Below, in pieces: positions 26,619-36,258 of a stretch of 64,000 nt of DNA; position 1 is the stretch's first letter; the number at the start of each line of letters is the position of its first letter. This stretch comes from Chitinophaga sp. (GTDB lineage Bacteria > Bacteroidota > Bacteroidia > Chitinophagales > Chitinophagaceae): NCBI RefSeq assembly GCF_017745275.1, contig NZ_JAGHZS010000009.1, positions 310,001 through 374,000 on the forward strand, written 5' to 3'. Both the position numbers and the translations under genes were made by a program. Below the pieces are notes generated by a model. It was not told where the DNA came from. It made no database searches and saw only the letters and a list, made by a program, of their open reading frames with translations.

Positions 26619-28741
26619 TATTTACCCATGCCCAGGTTGTACATGGTAAACGCCCAGATATCCGTGGCTTCATCAATCAGCTTAGACGTAGGTTTACCTG
26701 CTCCATGCCCGGCCTGTGTTTCAATACGGATCAGGGCAGGATTAGGACCTGCATTATCAGCCTGTAGGGTAGCTGCAAACTTAAAAGAGTGCGCAGGCAC
26801 CACACGGTCGTCGTGATCACCGGTAGTAATTAATGTAGCGGGATAAGATGTGCCGGGTTTCAGGTTATGCAACGGTGAATACTTCAGCAGGTATTTAAAT
26901 TGTTCCGCATTGTCGCTGCTACCATACTCCACCGCCCAGGCCCAGCCGATGGTGAATTTCTGGTAACGCAACATATCGAGTACGCCTACTGCCGGCAATG
27001 CTACCCTGAACAGGTCAGGACGCTGCGTCATGCAGGCGCCTACCAGCAGGCCTCCGTTAGAACCGCCACGGATCGCGATCTTCAATGGGTTGGTATATTT
27101 TGTTTTCACCAGGTACTCCGCAGCTCCGATGAAATCGTTGAATACATTTTGTTTTTTATCGAGCATGCCTGCTTTATGCCATGCCTCCCCGTATTCGCTG
27201 CCACCGCGCAGGCCTACTACCGCGTATATACCGCCCTGTTCCATAAAGTACAGGTTGGAAACGCTGAAACCTGGTGTTTGCGGAATATTAAAACCACCAT
27301 AGCCGTATATCAATACCGGATTATTGCCGTTTGTTTTGATACCTTTTTTATAAGACAGGAACATAGGAATGCTTTCCCCATCTGCACTTTTAAAGAATAC
27401 CTGTTTGGTTTCAAAATCAGCCGGATTAAATTTCACAGCCGCTTTATCATATAAAACAGATGCGCCGGTGCTGATATCATATTTATAGATGGTAGGTGGT
27501 GTAACGAAAGACGTAAAGGAATAGAAAAATTCCTTATCGGCCTTCTTACCCCCAAATCCGCCGGCAGCACCGATGCCCGGCAATTTTATTTCACGGACCA
27601 GCTTCCCCTGGTAATCATGTTGATAAACTTTGGTGGACGCATCTTTCAGGTAAGAAAGAAATAAGTAGCCACCACCTGTGCCTACACCCTGCAAGGCTTC
27701 TTTCCTTTCCGGTACCACTACTTTCCAGTTGGCTTCTTCCGGATGTGCGGGATCAATCAGCACTACTTTATAGTTAGGTGCGTTGTGGTTGGTACGCACC
27801 AACAGCTTGTCGCCATCATTATCGATCACCTGTGGTTCATAGTCGAAACCTTTCACCAGCAGGGCAAAGTCTTGCTGCGATGGGTTATGCGTATCCTTAT
27901 AATGAAGTTCTGCACCGGAAGTACCTTCTGTGGTGGAGAGAATGAGGAAGCGTTCATCTTCTGTTACCTGAACGCCGGCGTTGCGCAGGGGATGTGCATC
28001 ATCTTTATATATTAACTGGTCTTTGTCCTGTGCATCGCCCAGCTGATGATAATATACTTTCTGGTATTCATTTTTACCGGAAAGCTTGCTTTGTTCATTG
28101 GGTTTATCGTAGCGGCTGTAATAGAACCCATTTCCTTTCCAGGCGAGGCCACTGAATTTTACCCACTCGAGTTTATCGGCCAGCAATTGTTTGGTGGCTA
28201 CATCTATGACGAAGCCTTCCTGCCAGTCGGATCCTGCTTTGGCGAGCAGGTAGGCAGCATATTTCCCATCTTTGGAGAAGCTGATGTTGCCTAATGCGGT
28301 GGTACCGGCGGCGGAGAGTTTGTTGGGATCCAGGAAAACCTCGGAAGGACCGCCTAAAGTAGCGGAGCGGTAAAGAACGGCCTGGTTCTGTAAACCATCA
28401 TTTTTAAAATAGTAATAATAATCACCATGTTTAACTGGCGCCCCATTTTTGGGATAGTTCCAGAGTTCTTCCAGGCGTTTCCGGATTTCCGCACGGAAAG
28501 GGATCTGGGAGAGGTAGTCCTGTGTAACCTTGTTCTGTGCTATCACCCAGGCTTTTATTTCTTCGCTGTGGTCGTTTTCGAGCCACCGGTAAGGATCTGC
28601 GATTTTTGTACCGTGATAATCATCTACGGTATCCACTTTTTTTGTATCCGGATAATTGATATGTTGTTGTTGTCCCATTGCCTGTAAAGTCATAAAACTC
28701 ACGCTCATAAAGATCCACCTCCTATTATATTTTTTAAACAT
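26618..28741 (-). CDS. Prolyl oligopeptidase (S9A), exported
   Basis: 707 residues with a signal peptide ending near MGQQQ. The N-terminal part starts YPDTKKVDTVDDYHGTKIADPYRWLEN, the classic S9A opening, followed by a seven-bladed propeller. The C-terminal hydrolase has YGGFNIPQTPGF, the nucleophile Ser561 in GGSNGG, Asp in DHDDRVVP and His in QAGHGAG. The enzyme cuts peptides after proline in the periplasm. Divergent from pfkA; the shared upstream region is about 138 bases. Confidence 0.95.
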   Translation of the reverse strand: MFKKYNRRWIFMSVSFMTLQAMGQQQHINYPDTKKVDTVDDYHGTKIADPYRWLENDHSEEIKAWVIAQNKVTQDYLSQIPFRAEIRKRLEELWNYPKNGAPVKHGDYYYYFKNDGLQNQAVLYRSATLGGPSEVFLDPNKLSAAGTTALGNISFSKDGKYAAYLLAKAGSDWQEGFVIDVATKQLLADKLEWVKFSGLAWKGNGFYYSRYDKPNEQSKLSGKNEYQKVYYHQLGDAQDKDQLIYKDDAHPLRNAGVQVTEDERFLILSTTEGTSGAELHYKDTHNPSQQDFALLVKGFDYEPQVIDNDGDKLLVRTNHNAPNYKVVLIDPAHPEEANWKVVVPERKEALQGVGTGGGYLFLSYLKDASTKVYQHDYQGKLVREIKLPGIGAAGGFGGKKADKEFFYSFTSFVTPPTIYKYDISTGASVLYDKAAVKFNPADFETKQVFFKSADGESIPMFLSYKKGIKTNGNNPVLIYGYGGFNIPQTPGFSVSNLYFMEQGGIYAVVGLRGGSEYGEAWHKAGMLDKKQNVFNDFIGAAEYLVKTKYTNPLKIAIRGGSNGGLLVGACMTQRPDLFRVALPAVGVLDMLRYQKFTIGWAWAVEYGSSDNAEQFKYLLKYSPLHNLKPGTSYPATLITTGDHDDRVVPAHSFKFAATLQADNAGPNPALIRIETQAGHGAGKPTSKLIDEATDIWAFTMYNLGMGK

Positions 28742-28817
28742 GCGTAAAATTTTTTAAAAATTTTGGCTACTTTGTTTGACGGAAATTAAAAATTTAGGTT
28801 ATTTCATCAGATAACAG

Positions 28818-28847
28818 TTAGAAAACAATTGCAAAATGTTATTTTTG
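28818..28847 (+). promoter_or_regulatory. Promoter for pfkA
   Basis: TTA (28818-28820), 19-base spacer, TATTTTTG (28840-28847): matches TTG-N19-TAnnTTTG except for the last base of the -33 element. The transcript would start near 28854, 26 bases before the pfkA ATG. Confidence 0.55.
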
Positions 28848-28879
28848 TGCGCCTTTAAGATATTTTTTTAGCAATTTAT

Positions 28880-29860
28880 ATGAAAAAACTGAACAACATT
28901 GCAGTCCTTACATCGGGAGGAGATGCTCCTGGCATGAACGCCGCAGTTCGTGCAGTTGTAAGAACGGGCATTTATCATCAGCTGAATGTGTATGGCATTA
29001 TGTACGGCTATAGGGGAATGTTGAAGAACGAAATTTTCCCAATGGAGTCCAAGTCTGTTGCCAACATTATACAGCGCGGGGGCACCATCTTGAAGACCGC
29101 CCGGTGCAAAGAGTTCTATGAATATGAAGGGCGAAAAATGGCTTACGAAAATCTGAAAAAACACAACATTGACGGGCTGGTAGTTATCGGTGGCGACGGC
29201 TCGTTTAATGGTGCGCAAAAGTTCAGCCAGGAATTTGACATTCCGTGTATAGGCTTGCCTGGTACTATTGACAAGGACATTGCGGGGACTGATTCTACTA
29301 TTGGTTTTGATACGGCGGTGAATACGGCGGTAGAAGCGATAGATAAGATCAGGGACACAGCGGATGCGCATGATCGCTTATTTGTAATTGAGGTAATGGG
29401 CCGTGATGCCGGTTACATCGCTTTACACAGCGGCATTTCCACTGGTGCGGAGCACATATTGCTGCCTGAACGCAAAACAGAAGTAAATGACATTATCGAA
29501 GAACTGCAGGCAAATGAACGCCGCAGGAAATTGGTTAACCTGATTGTAGTAGCCGAAGGTGATGAAACCGGCGGTGCTACAGAAGTTGGTCGCATTATTA
29601 AAGAAAGGTGCCCTCAGCTGGATACCCGGGTAAGTATCCTCGGGCATATTCAGCGTGGCGGCGCTCCCACCTGCACAGATCGTATTCTGGCCAGCCGTCT
29701 CGGCTATGCAGCAGTAGATGCCCTCCTCGAAGGCATTCATAATGTAATGATTGGCGTGGTAAACGACAGAATCCATTACACTCCTCTTGATAAAGCTGTT
29801 AAAGCCAAACAGGAAATTGACCCCGAATGGTTTAAGATTGTTAAAATTCTAGCGAGTTAA
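28880..29860 (+). CDS. pfkA: ATP-dependent 6-phosphofructokinase
   Basis: Phosphorylates fructose 6-phosphate to the 1,6-bisphosphate, the committed step of glycolysis. The 326 residues have LTSGGDAPGMN (ATP site, Gly13-Gly14), GGDGSFNGA, the catalytic loop PGTIDKDIAGTD with the base Asp, and VEVMGRDAGYIA-type (EVMGRDAGYIAL) substrate binding. The Gly at the ATP site marks the ATP-using form rather than the pyrophosphate form. The gene is 12 bases from pyk, forming a glycolytic pair. Confidence 0.97.
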   Translation: MKKLNNIAVLTSGGDAPGMNAAVRAVVRTGIYHQLNVYGIMYGYRGMLKNEIFPMESKSVANIIQRGGTILKTARCKEFYEYEGRKMAYENLKKHNIDGLVVIGGDGSFNGAQKFSQEFDIPCIGLPGTIDKDIAGTDSTIGFDTAVNTAVEAIDKIRDTADAHDRLFVIEVMGRDAGYIALHSGISTGAEHILLPERKTEVNDIIEELQANERRRKLVNLIVVAEGDETGGATEVGRIIKERCPQLDTRVSILGHIQRGGAPTCTDRILASRLGYAAVDALLEGIHNVMIGVVNDRIHYTPLDKAVKAKQEIDPEWFKIVKILAS

Positions 29861-29872
29861 AAAATTAGACTT

Positions 29873-31360
29873 ATGAGTACAAAGGATCTTTCGAAATACT
29901 ACCACAAGCAGATGGACAACGCTGCAGGTAGGGAACACTCTTCGCACAAAACAAAAATCGTGGCTACCGTAGGCCCGGCCTGTGATACCTATGAAGGATT
30001 ACTCACCCTGGTAAAAGCAGGTGTGAATGTATTCCGCCTGAACTTCTCTCACGGATCGCATGAAGACAAAGCACGCATCATTGAATATATCCGTCAGATC
30101 AACAAAACTGAACCTTATACTGTAGCGATCCTGGCCGATTTACAGGGTCCTAAACTCCGCGTAGGTGAAATTGAAAACAATGCCCTGCCGCTGAAAAAAG
30201 GTGATCTCCTCACCTTTGTTAACGAGAAGCTGGTAGGTAACATGGAAAAAATTTACGTTTCCTATCCCGACCTGTATAAAGATCTTCGCGTTGGCCAGAA
30301 AATTTTGCTGGACGATGGTAAAATTGAAACTGTTGTAAAAGATATCACTGCAAATGGTGAAATCAAAGCTGAAGTAACCTTACCAGGTGTATTGTCTTCC
30401 AAAAAAGGCTTTAACCTGCCAGATACCAAAATATCCCTGCCAGCACTGACTGACAAAGATATTATCGACCTGGAATTCATCATCGATCACGAATGCGACT
30501 GGGTAGCTTTATCTTTCGTAAGAAGTGTAAAAGATCTCGCTTTACTGCGCAAACGCCTGGAAGCACGCAATTCTAAAATCAAGGTGATCTCTAAAATTGA
30601 GAAACCTGAAGCTATCCAGAACCTGAAAGAAATTATCTGGGAAAGTGATGGTGTAATGATTGCACGTGGTGACCTCGGTGTGGAACTGCCGGTTGAGCAA
30701 ATTCCAATGATCCAGAAAGATATCATCCGCAAGTGTATTCACCGTGCAAAACCGGTAATCGTGGCTACACAGATGATGGAGAGCATGATGGACCGCACCC
30801 GTCCTAACCGTAGTGAAATCACCGACGTAGCAAACGCTGTACTGGAAGGTGCCGATGCAGTAATGCTCAGCGGCGAAACCGCTACCGGTATGTTCCCTGA
30901 ACTGGTGATTCAAACCATGAATAAAATCATCCAGGAAGTGGAAAAAGAAGCGATCATCTACAACCGTAACCTGATCCCTCACCGCCACTCTCCTACCTTC
31001 CTCTCCGATGCACTGTGCTACAACGCATGTAAAATTGCGGAAGACCTGGATGCAGATGCCCTCATCGGTATGACCCAAAGCGGCTACACCGGCTTTATGC
31101 TGAGCAGCTACCGCCCACGCAGCCCACTCTTTATCTTCACCAAAGAAAGATCACTGGTAAATCAGCTCAGCCTCAGCTGGGGTGTACGTGCCTTCTACTA
31201 TGAAGAAGAAGAAAGCCTCGATGATATCGTTTTCGATCAGATCAACATCCTGAAAGAAAGAGGTTTCATCAAATCTGGTGATGTGTGCGTAAATACCGGT
31301 AGTACACCTGTAAAAGATCACTTACCTACTAACATGTTGAAGATCACGAAAGTGGACTAA
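29873..31360 (+). CDS. pyk: Pyruvate kinase
   Basis: Turns phosphoenolpyruvate and ADP into pyruvate and ATP. 495 residues, with TKIVATVGPAC, FRLNFSHGSHE, the active-site block VISKIEKPEAIQNL, MIARGDLGVELP and the signature VATQMMESMMDRTRPNRSE. An N-terminal extension of about 25 residues precedes the catalytic start. Cotranscribed with pfkA, so the two irreversible steps of glycolysis share a promoter. A terminator (31424-31461) lies inside the following repeat. Confidence 0.97.
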   Translation: MSTKDLSKYYHKQMDNAAGREHSSHKTKIVATVGPACDTYEGLLTLVKAGVNVFRLNFSHGSHEDKARIIEYIRQINKTEPYTVAILADLQGPKLRVGEIENNALPLKKGDLLTFVNEKLVGNMEKIYVSYPDLYKDLRVGQKILLDDGKIETVVKDITANGEIKAEVTLPGVLSSKKGFNLPDTKISLPALTDKDIIDLEFIIDHECDWVALSFVRSVKDLALLRKRLEARNSKIKVISKIEKPEAIQNLKEIIWESDGVMIARGDLGVELPVEQIPMIQKDIIRKCIHRAKPVIVATQMMESMMDRTRPNRSEITDVANAVLEGADAVMLSGETATGMFPELVIQTMNKIIQEVEKEAIIYNRNLIPHRHSPTFLSDALCYNACKIAEDLDADALIGMTQSGYTGFMLSSYRPRSPLFIFTKERSLVNQLSLSWGVRAFYYEEEESLDDIVFDQINILKERGFIKSGDVCVNTGSTPVKDHLPTNMLKITKVD

Positions 31361-31363
31361 AAC

Positions 31364-31520
31364 AGCTGTTAGCTATCAGCTTTTAGCCATTAGCAAAAAG
31401 CTTTTAGCACTCACAAAATATAGATGGAGATGGAGTTTTACTACTTCATCTCCTTTTTTTATCCCATTCAATCTCCGCAGCATTTACTAACAGCTAACTG
31501 CTAAAAGCTAACAGCTAAAA
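31364..31520. repeat. Type B heptamer arms flanking the pyk terminator
   Basis: The left arm is exactly six heptamers (31364-31405: AGCTGTT, AGCTATC, AGCTTTT, AGCCATT, AGCAAAA, AGCTTTT). The right arm (about 31478-31520) has ATTTACTAACAGCTAACTGC and further AGCTAAC units. The arms match each other less well than in other copies, and a normal terminator sits between them. Confidence 0.75.
31424..31461 (+). terminator. Terminator of pfkA-pyk
   Basis: GGAGATG (31426-31432) pairs with CATCTCC (31447-31453), followed by seven T. It lies between the two arms of the heptamer element. Confidence 0.8.
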
Positions 31521-31527
31521 AACATAT

Positions 31528-31541
31528 ACAGACTTGTCTGT
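31528..31541. promoter_or_regulatory. Likely TetR operator upstream of tetR-type gene
   Basis: ACAGACTTGTCTGT: perfect 6-base arms around a 2-base centre, 29 bases before the regulator start, overlapping the place of the -33 element (a TAATATTG -7-like box lies at about 31559). The same arms occur at 32225-32238 in front of the exporter gene, so both are probably bound by the local regulator. Confidence 0.75.
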
Positions 31542-31570
31542 TTTTAAGAAATAATCCCTAATATTGCCCT

Positions 31571-32140
31571 ATGAAAGAAAATGGTGCTAAAGAAAGGATC
31601 TTAAATGCTGCCGGTGAATTATTCTATGAACAGGGCTACCTGGCCACCGGCATCAACCAGATTATTGAAGAAGCAGGCATCGCCAAGGCCAGCCTGTACC
31701 AGCACTTCCCCTCCAAGGATGCGCTGCTCACCGCTTACCTGCACAGAACCCGCCTCCATAACCACGAGTTAAGGACGCAGTTTCTGAATAAGCTGGCCCC
31801 GGGAAAAGACAAGCTCATGGGCCTGTATGAATACCGGCTGCAGCATATGCAAAGCAACCATTTCAAAGGCTGCGCCTTCATCCGCATTGCCTACGAACTA
31901 CCCGGACTCAGCGACGAGGCCATGGCGCAAATACGCACCCATAGCCAAACCATCCGCACCTTTATCACCGAACAATTATTAGTCATTCGTAAAAACTTCC
32001 CGGAAAACGAACTGGAAGAGATGGCAGACATGCTGCTCAATCTCTACGAGGGCGCCGGCCTGCAGGGATACATCCTGAAATCCCCCAAGCCCATGGAAGA
32101 CACCAAAAAGGTAGTAGCCCGTCTTCTTGACACACTATAA
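31571..32140 (+). CDS. TetR/AcrR family repressor
   Basis: The N-terminal 50 residues are a TetR helix-turn-helix: KERILNAAGELFYEQGYLATGINQIIEEAGIAKASLYQHFPSKDALLTAYL, in sections of the normal order; the C-terminal part is a helical ligand-binding and dimer domain. It most likely represses its own gene and the MFS exporter gene just downstream until a toxic ligand binds. The pair of identical palindromes at 31528 and 32225 supports this. Length 189 residues, normal for the family. Confidence 0.93.
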   Translation: MKENGAKERILNAAGELFYEQGYLATGINQIIEEAGIAKASLYQHFPSKDALLTAYLHRTRLHNHELRTQFLNKLAPGKDKLMGLYEYRLQHMQSNHFKGCAFIRIAYELPGLSDEAMAQIRTHSQTIRTFITEQLLVIRKNFPENELEEMADMLLNLYEGAGLQGYILKSPKPMEDTKKVVARLLDTL

Positions 32141-32218
32141 AACACTTTCCTTAACAATTAAATAGTCATCGGCACCGCCGCCGATATACTTTTTCACCGC
32201 TTCAAAAATTTTGGCCGT

Positions 32219-33625
32219 ATGAAAACAGACCAGTCTGTATATATTCAATCACCTGCCATCAATCCATGGATGACCCTGGGCGTTATCCTGCTGGCGCCAC
32301 TCATCACCGTGATAGATGTCTTCATCGTTAACATCAGCTCACCAGCCATCAAAGGCTATTTTCACAGCACAGACGCCGCCCTGGAACTGGTGATCGCCTC
32401 CTACCTGCTGGGATATGCCGTATTCCTCATCACCGGCAGCCGCACCGGCGACTACCTCGGCAAAAAAAGCGTATTTATCACCGGACTGGCCGCTTTTACC
32501 ATCACTTCCGGTATGTGCGGCTTTGCCACCTCCATGGAAATGCTCATCGTATCACGCCTCCTACAAGGTATCGCCGCCGCATTTACGGTACCACAAACCA
32601 TTACACTGATTCAACTGAACTTCCAGTCGCCCACCGATCGCGACAAAGCCTATGGCCTCTATGGAGCCTCATTAGGTACCGGCGCCACCATTGGCCAATT
32701 CCTGGGCGGATATTTCGTTTCCTCCCACCTGATCCACGATAGCTGGCGGTTGATTTTTCTCGTGAACCTGCCCTTCGGCATTATCGCTATGATACTGGCC
32801 TGGTTCTTTGTACAGGAGTCTCCGCAAAATAAATCGACCCGCTTTGATGTGCCTGGCACCCTTTTGCTCACCCTGGCCTTGTCTTTCTTAATATATCCTA
32901 TTGTACAAGGCACAGAACTGGGCTGGCCTGCATGGACCATCGGGATGCTGGCAGCCGCTTTGGTACTCTTAATTATTTTTGTGCGCTATCAATACCGGAG
33001 AGGTATTCAGCAACGGGATCCGCTGGTACCGCTGGATCTCTTCCGCATCCGCAGTTTCAACACCGGCATCATCAGCGTATTATTTTTCTTTGGGGTGAAT
33101 ACCGCATACATTTTTATTATCTCCATCTACTTCCAGTCGGGCTTTCATCTCCCTCCTTTCAAAACCGGTAATTACTTTGTGTTGCAAACGCTTGCTTACC
33201 TGGCGGCTTCTTTGTGGTCTATCAAAAACGCAGGCCGTTATGGAATCCGGCTGTTGCAGGTGGGAGTTATTGCTATTGTAACAGCTTTTATCCTGCAATT
33301 AATTTTATTTCAGGGAGATGAGATCACGCCCTGGGCTATTTTCCCCTGTTTGATCATCTACGGCATGGGCTCAGGCCTGCTGATGCCTTCCTTATTAAAA
33401 GTAGCCATGTGGGATATGCCTGCTGCCAAAGCAGGAGCAGCCAGCGGCGTGTATTCCACTATCCAGCAAATTGCTTCTGCTTTGGGAGTAAGTATTTTAG
33501 GCGGTATATTTTTACGCCTGGCGCACACTTCAGGCAACTACTACCTGGCGTATAAAGTAGCCCTGTTCTGCATGATAGGCTACCTGGCGATAGTCATGTA
33601 TATGCTGCGCCGGGTTAAGCGCTGA
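32219..33625 (+). CDS. MFS transporter, DHA2/EmrB-like exporter
   Basis: 468 residues with 14 predicted membrane segments, as in the DHA2 drug:proton antiporters. LLAPLITVIDVFIVNISSPAI in helix 1 holds the acidic residue and GSRTGDYLGKKSVF the family loop; SRLLQGIAAAFTVPQ is in helix 4-5. It likely expels drugs or toxic metabolites by proton exchange. The first codons overlap the TetR operator (32225-32238 covers codons 3-7), so repressor bound there would block early transcription elongation. The gene follows tetR by 78 bases. Confidence 0.92.
   Translation: MKTDQSVYIQSPAINPWMTLGVILLAPLITVIDVFIVNISSPAIKGYFHSTDAALELVIASYLLGYAVFLITGSRTGDYLGKKSVFITGLAAFTITSGMCGFATSMEMLIVSRLLQGIAAAFTVPQTITLIQLNFQSPTDRDKAYGLYGASLGTGATIGQFLGGYFVSSHLIHDSWRLIFLVNLPFGIIAMILAWFFVQESPQNKSTRFDVPGTLLLTLALSFLIYPIVQGTELGWPAWTIGMLAAALVLLIIFVRYQYRRGIQQRDPLVPLDLFRIRSFNTGIISVLFFFGVNTAYIFIISIYFQSGFHLPPFKTGNYFVLQTLAYLAASLWSIKNAGRYGIRLLQVGVIAIVTAFILQLILFQGDEITPWAIFPCLIIYGMGSGLLMPSLLKVAMWDMPAAKAGAASGVYSTIQQIASALGVSILGGIFLRLAHTSGNYYLAYKVALFCMIGYLAIVMYMLRRVKR
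32225..32238. promoter_or_regulatory. Likely TetR operator inside the first codons of the exporter
   Basis: ACAGACCAGTCTGT has the same 6-base arms as the site at 31528-31541 with a different 2-base centre. It lies 4 to 17 bases after the A of the start codon. Since the centre differs and the arms do not, the arms are what is conserved. Confidence 0.7.
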
Positions 33626-33630
33626 TCACT

Positions 33631-34791
33631 TTATTTTCTTTTTTTATAGGTCAGCACATAAATGAGAAAAGCGGTGGCAATTAAAGCAGTACCTGCAATA
33701 CAAACGCCTGGCCATTGTGCAACAGACCATACCCATAAGCCAATACCGGATCCAAGCGAGGTACCCACAAAACTGGTGGTCATAAACACCGTGTTTAAAC
33801 GGTTCCTTGCTTCCGGTAACAGCGTATAAATGCGGGTTTGATTGGATACATGGATTCCCTGCAAGCCCAGGTCTATCGCAATAATGCCGACAATAATGCC
33901 GATAATATTGGCCCGGAAAACGTAGAACAGGAAGTAGCCCAGGAATAAGAAAATGATACCATACCCAATGGCTATACGAGGATTTTTCTTATCCGCAATC
34001 CGTCCTACTAATGGCGCACCTAAAGCACCCGCAGCGGCCGCAAGTCCCATTAAACCAATTTGCTCACTTGTATAATGGAAGGGGGCGTCCGATAACAGGA
34101 ACACAACGGTAGTCCAGAACATCCCAAACATAGCAAAGCAACAGGCGTTAATAGCCGATGCTTCTCTTAACATGGGCTGCTCTTTGACCAATGTCAGCAA
34201 CGATTTCATCAGGTCGCCATACGTGCCCTGGAAATTCGGTTTACTGGAAGGAAAAGATGTAATCATAATCACCGCCAGCAAAGCACTGATACCCGCTGCG
34301 ATCCAAAACATAGCACGCCAGCCAAGGTGATGTCCTACTACGCCGCTAAGCGTGCGCGATAACAGGATGCCAACAAGCAAACCGCTCATGATAGTACCAA
34401 TTACTTTACCGCGACTGGCAGGATCAGAAAGATTCGCCGCCAATGGCAGGATCAGTTGGGGCACTACGGAAGTAAAGCCAATCAGTAAACCCGTTATTTT
34501 CAACATAGTAATATTTACCGACATGGCAGCTGCTATCAACGCGCCTACTGCCGCCACCGTCATCACTACAATCTGGCTTTTTCTTTCCAGTTTATCGCCC
34601 AGCGGTACGCAGAACAACAGTCCCAGCGCATAACCTACCTGCGTGAAAAAAGTAACTTGCCCCGCGTTGCTGTCGCTGACACCGAACTCTTCGCTCATCA
34701 ATACCAGCAAAGGTTGGCTGTAATAAATGTTTGCTACAATGAGCCCGGTACAAAGGGCCATAATTAATATATTCCATCTGCTAAGTGCCAT
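33631..34791 (-). CDS. MFS transporter (12 membrane segments)
   Basis: 386 residues with 12 hydrophobic segments. CTGLIVANIYYSQPLLVLMSEEFG-like first helix (divided MALCTGLIVANIYYSQPLL and MSEEFGVSD), the GDKLERKSQIV loop between helices 2 and 3 and a repeat of this at RIADKKNPRI in the second half mark the DHA1-like group of small sugar or drug efflux carriers. Substrate unknown. Convergent with the exporter above, with a five-base gap between stops, and divergent from the aldehyde dehydrogenase gene. Confidence 0.88.
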   Translation of the reverse strand: MALSRWNILIMALCTGLIVANIYYSQPLLVLMSEEFGVSDSNAGQVTFFTQVGYALGLLFCVPLGDKLERKSQIVVMTVAAVGALIAAAMSVNITMLKITGLLIGFTSVVPQLILPLAANLSDPASRGKVIGTIMSGLLVGILLSRTLSGVVGHHLGWRAMFWIAAGISALLAVIMITSFPSSKPNFQGTYGDLMKSLLTLVKEQPMLREASAINACCFAMFGMFWTTVVFLLSDAPFHYTSEQIGLMGLAAAAGALGAPLVGRIADKKNPRIAIGYGIIFLFLGYFLFYVFRANIIGIIVGIIAIDLGLQGIHVSNQTRIYTLLPEARNRLNTVFMTTSFVGTSLGSGIGLWVWSVAQWPGVCIAGTALIATAFLIYVLTYKKRK

Positions 34792-34819
34792 AAAATCGTG
34801 CTGTCTTTTTTTGACAATG

Positions 34820-34827
34820 CAAAGATA
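34820..34827 (-). promoter_or_regulatory. -7 element for the MFS transporter gene
   Basis: TATCTTTG on minus, 28 bases before the start codon; fits TAnnTTTG. No clear TTG at -33. Confidence 0.4.
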
Positions 34828-34867
34828 GCAAGTTCGCTTTTACGACTTCGCTTTTAGTGGAAAAGGG

Positions 34868-34875
34868 TAAATTTG
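34868..34875 (+). promoter_or_regulatory. -7 element for the aldehyde dehydrogenase gene
   Basis: TAAATTTG, 27 bases before the ATG at 34903; fits TAnnTTTG. The -33 element would be TTC at 34847-34849 with an 18-base spacer, so the match is partial. Confidence 0.45.
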
Positions 34876-34902
34876 TGTGACTATTTACTTAAAGCTAACG
34901 GT

Positions 34903-36258
34903 ATGTTTACAAGCATTAATCCATTTACGCAGGAAACCATCGCTGAATATGCAGCACATACGCCCGCAGAAATAGAACAGAAATTACAGCTCGGACATAA
35001 AGCCTGGCAGCAGTTAAAGGAAGTGCCGCTGGAACAACGCCGGAAATGGATGATGGAAGTGGCGCAATCCATGAAAGACCAGGTAGATATGCATGCTGCG
35101 CTGATTTCACAGGAAATGGGAAAAACGCTGAAAGAAGCCAGGGCTGAAGTGTTGAAATGCGCTACCTCCGCGGAATATTATGCTGAAAACATTACAGAGA
35201 TGTTGCAGCCCAAACCGATTCATTCTGATGCCTATAAAAGTTATGTATCTTATGAATCCAAAGGTATTATACTCGCTATCATGCCCTGGAATTTCCCCTA
35301 CTGGCAGGTATTTCGCTTTGCTATTCCGAACATACTGGCAGGTAACACAGGGCTGTTAAAACATGCCAGCAATGTAAGCGGCTGTGCACTGGCCATCGAA
35401 AAAATATTTACCAACAGTCATTTTCCGGCAGGTACTTTCCAATCACTGCTGGTATCTTCCAAAGATATTACGCCTGTTATTGCAGACGACCGCGTACAAG
35501 GTGTTACGCTTACCGGTAGCACACCGGCAGGTAAAAGTGTAGCAGCGCTGGCAGGTCAATATCTCAAGAAAACTGTACTGGAGCTGGGGGGCAGTGATCC
35601 TTTTATTATTTTGAAAGATGCAGACCTTGACGCTGCTGCTAAAACAGCCGTACAAGGCCGCATGCAAAATGCCGGGCAATCCTGCATTGCGGCCAAGCGC
35701 TGGATTGTAGAAAAAGAAGTGGTAGCCGACTTTACTGCAGCCGTAAAACGTGTTATCCAGGAGATCAAACAAGGAGATCCCTCCCTGGAAACCACTACCA
35801 TGGGGCCTATGGCGCGGCCTGACCTGGCAAAAGATCTCGCGAGGCAGCTACAGGAAAGCATTAGCCAGGGTGCAAAGCTGGAGTTGGGCGGCACGTATGA
35901 AGGCTGTAACTTTGCCCCCACGCTGCTAACCGGGGTAACCAATCAAATGACGGCTTTCAAGGAAGAAACATTTGGCCCGCTGGCCGTTATCATAGAAGCT
36001 AAGGACGAAGCCCATGCTATTGCCCTCGCCAACGACACCATTTTTGGATTAGGCGCTGCACTATGGACCAGCGACCTCGATAAAGCAGCCAAACTAGCCA
36101 CCCAGATAGAAAGCGGCAACGTTTTTATCAACGCCATGGTACGCTCCGATGCACGTTTGCCTTTTGGCGGCGTAAAACAATCAGGCTATGGACGCGAACT
36201 ATCACTGGAAGGGGCACACGAATTTTTAAACGTAAAAACTGTATATATACAACAATAA
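34903..36258 (+). CDS. NAD(P)-dependent succinate-semialdehyde dehydrogenase type
   Basis: 451 residues of the aldehyde dehydrogenase family. MPWNFPYWQVFRF (cofactor loop), VTLTGSTPAGKSVA, the general base Glu in VLELGGSDPF, and the nucleophile Cys in NAGQSCIAAKRW, then ETFGPLAVI and the C-terminal FGGVKQSGYGREL. The short N-terminus starting FTSINPFTQE is typical of the GabD-like SSADH group in Bacteroidota, so succinate semialdehyde is the likely substrate, though other aldehydes are possible. I chose the ATG at 34903; the frame can start earlier at a TTG, which overlaps the -7 element. Confidence 0.88.
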   Translation: MFTSINPFTQETIAEYAAHTPAEIEQKLQLGHKAWQQLKEVPLEQRRKWMMEVAQSMKDQVDMHAALISQEMGKTLKEARAEVLKCATSAEYYAENITEMLQPKPIHSDAYKSYVSYESKGIILAIMPWNFPYWQVFRFAIPNILAGNTGLLKHASNVSGCALAIEKIFTNSHFPAGTFQSLLVSSKDITPVIADDRVQGVTLTGSTPAGKSVAALAGQYLKKTVLELGGSDPFIILKDADLDAAAKTAVQGRMQNAGQSCIAAKRWIVEKEVVADFTAAVKRVIQEIKQGDPSLETTTMGPMARPDLAKDLARQLQESISQGAKLELGGTYEGCNFAPTLLTGVTNQMTAFKEETFGPLAVIIEAKDEAHAIALANDTIFGLGAALWTSDLDKAAKLATQIESGNVFINAMVRSDARLPFGGVKQSGYGRELSLEGAHEFLNVKTVYIQQ

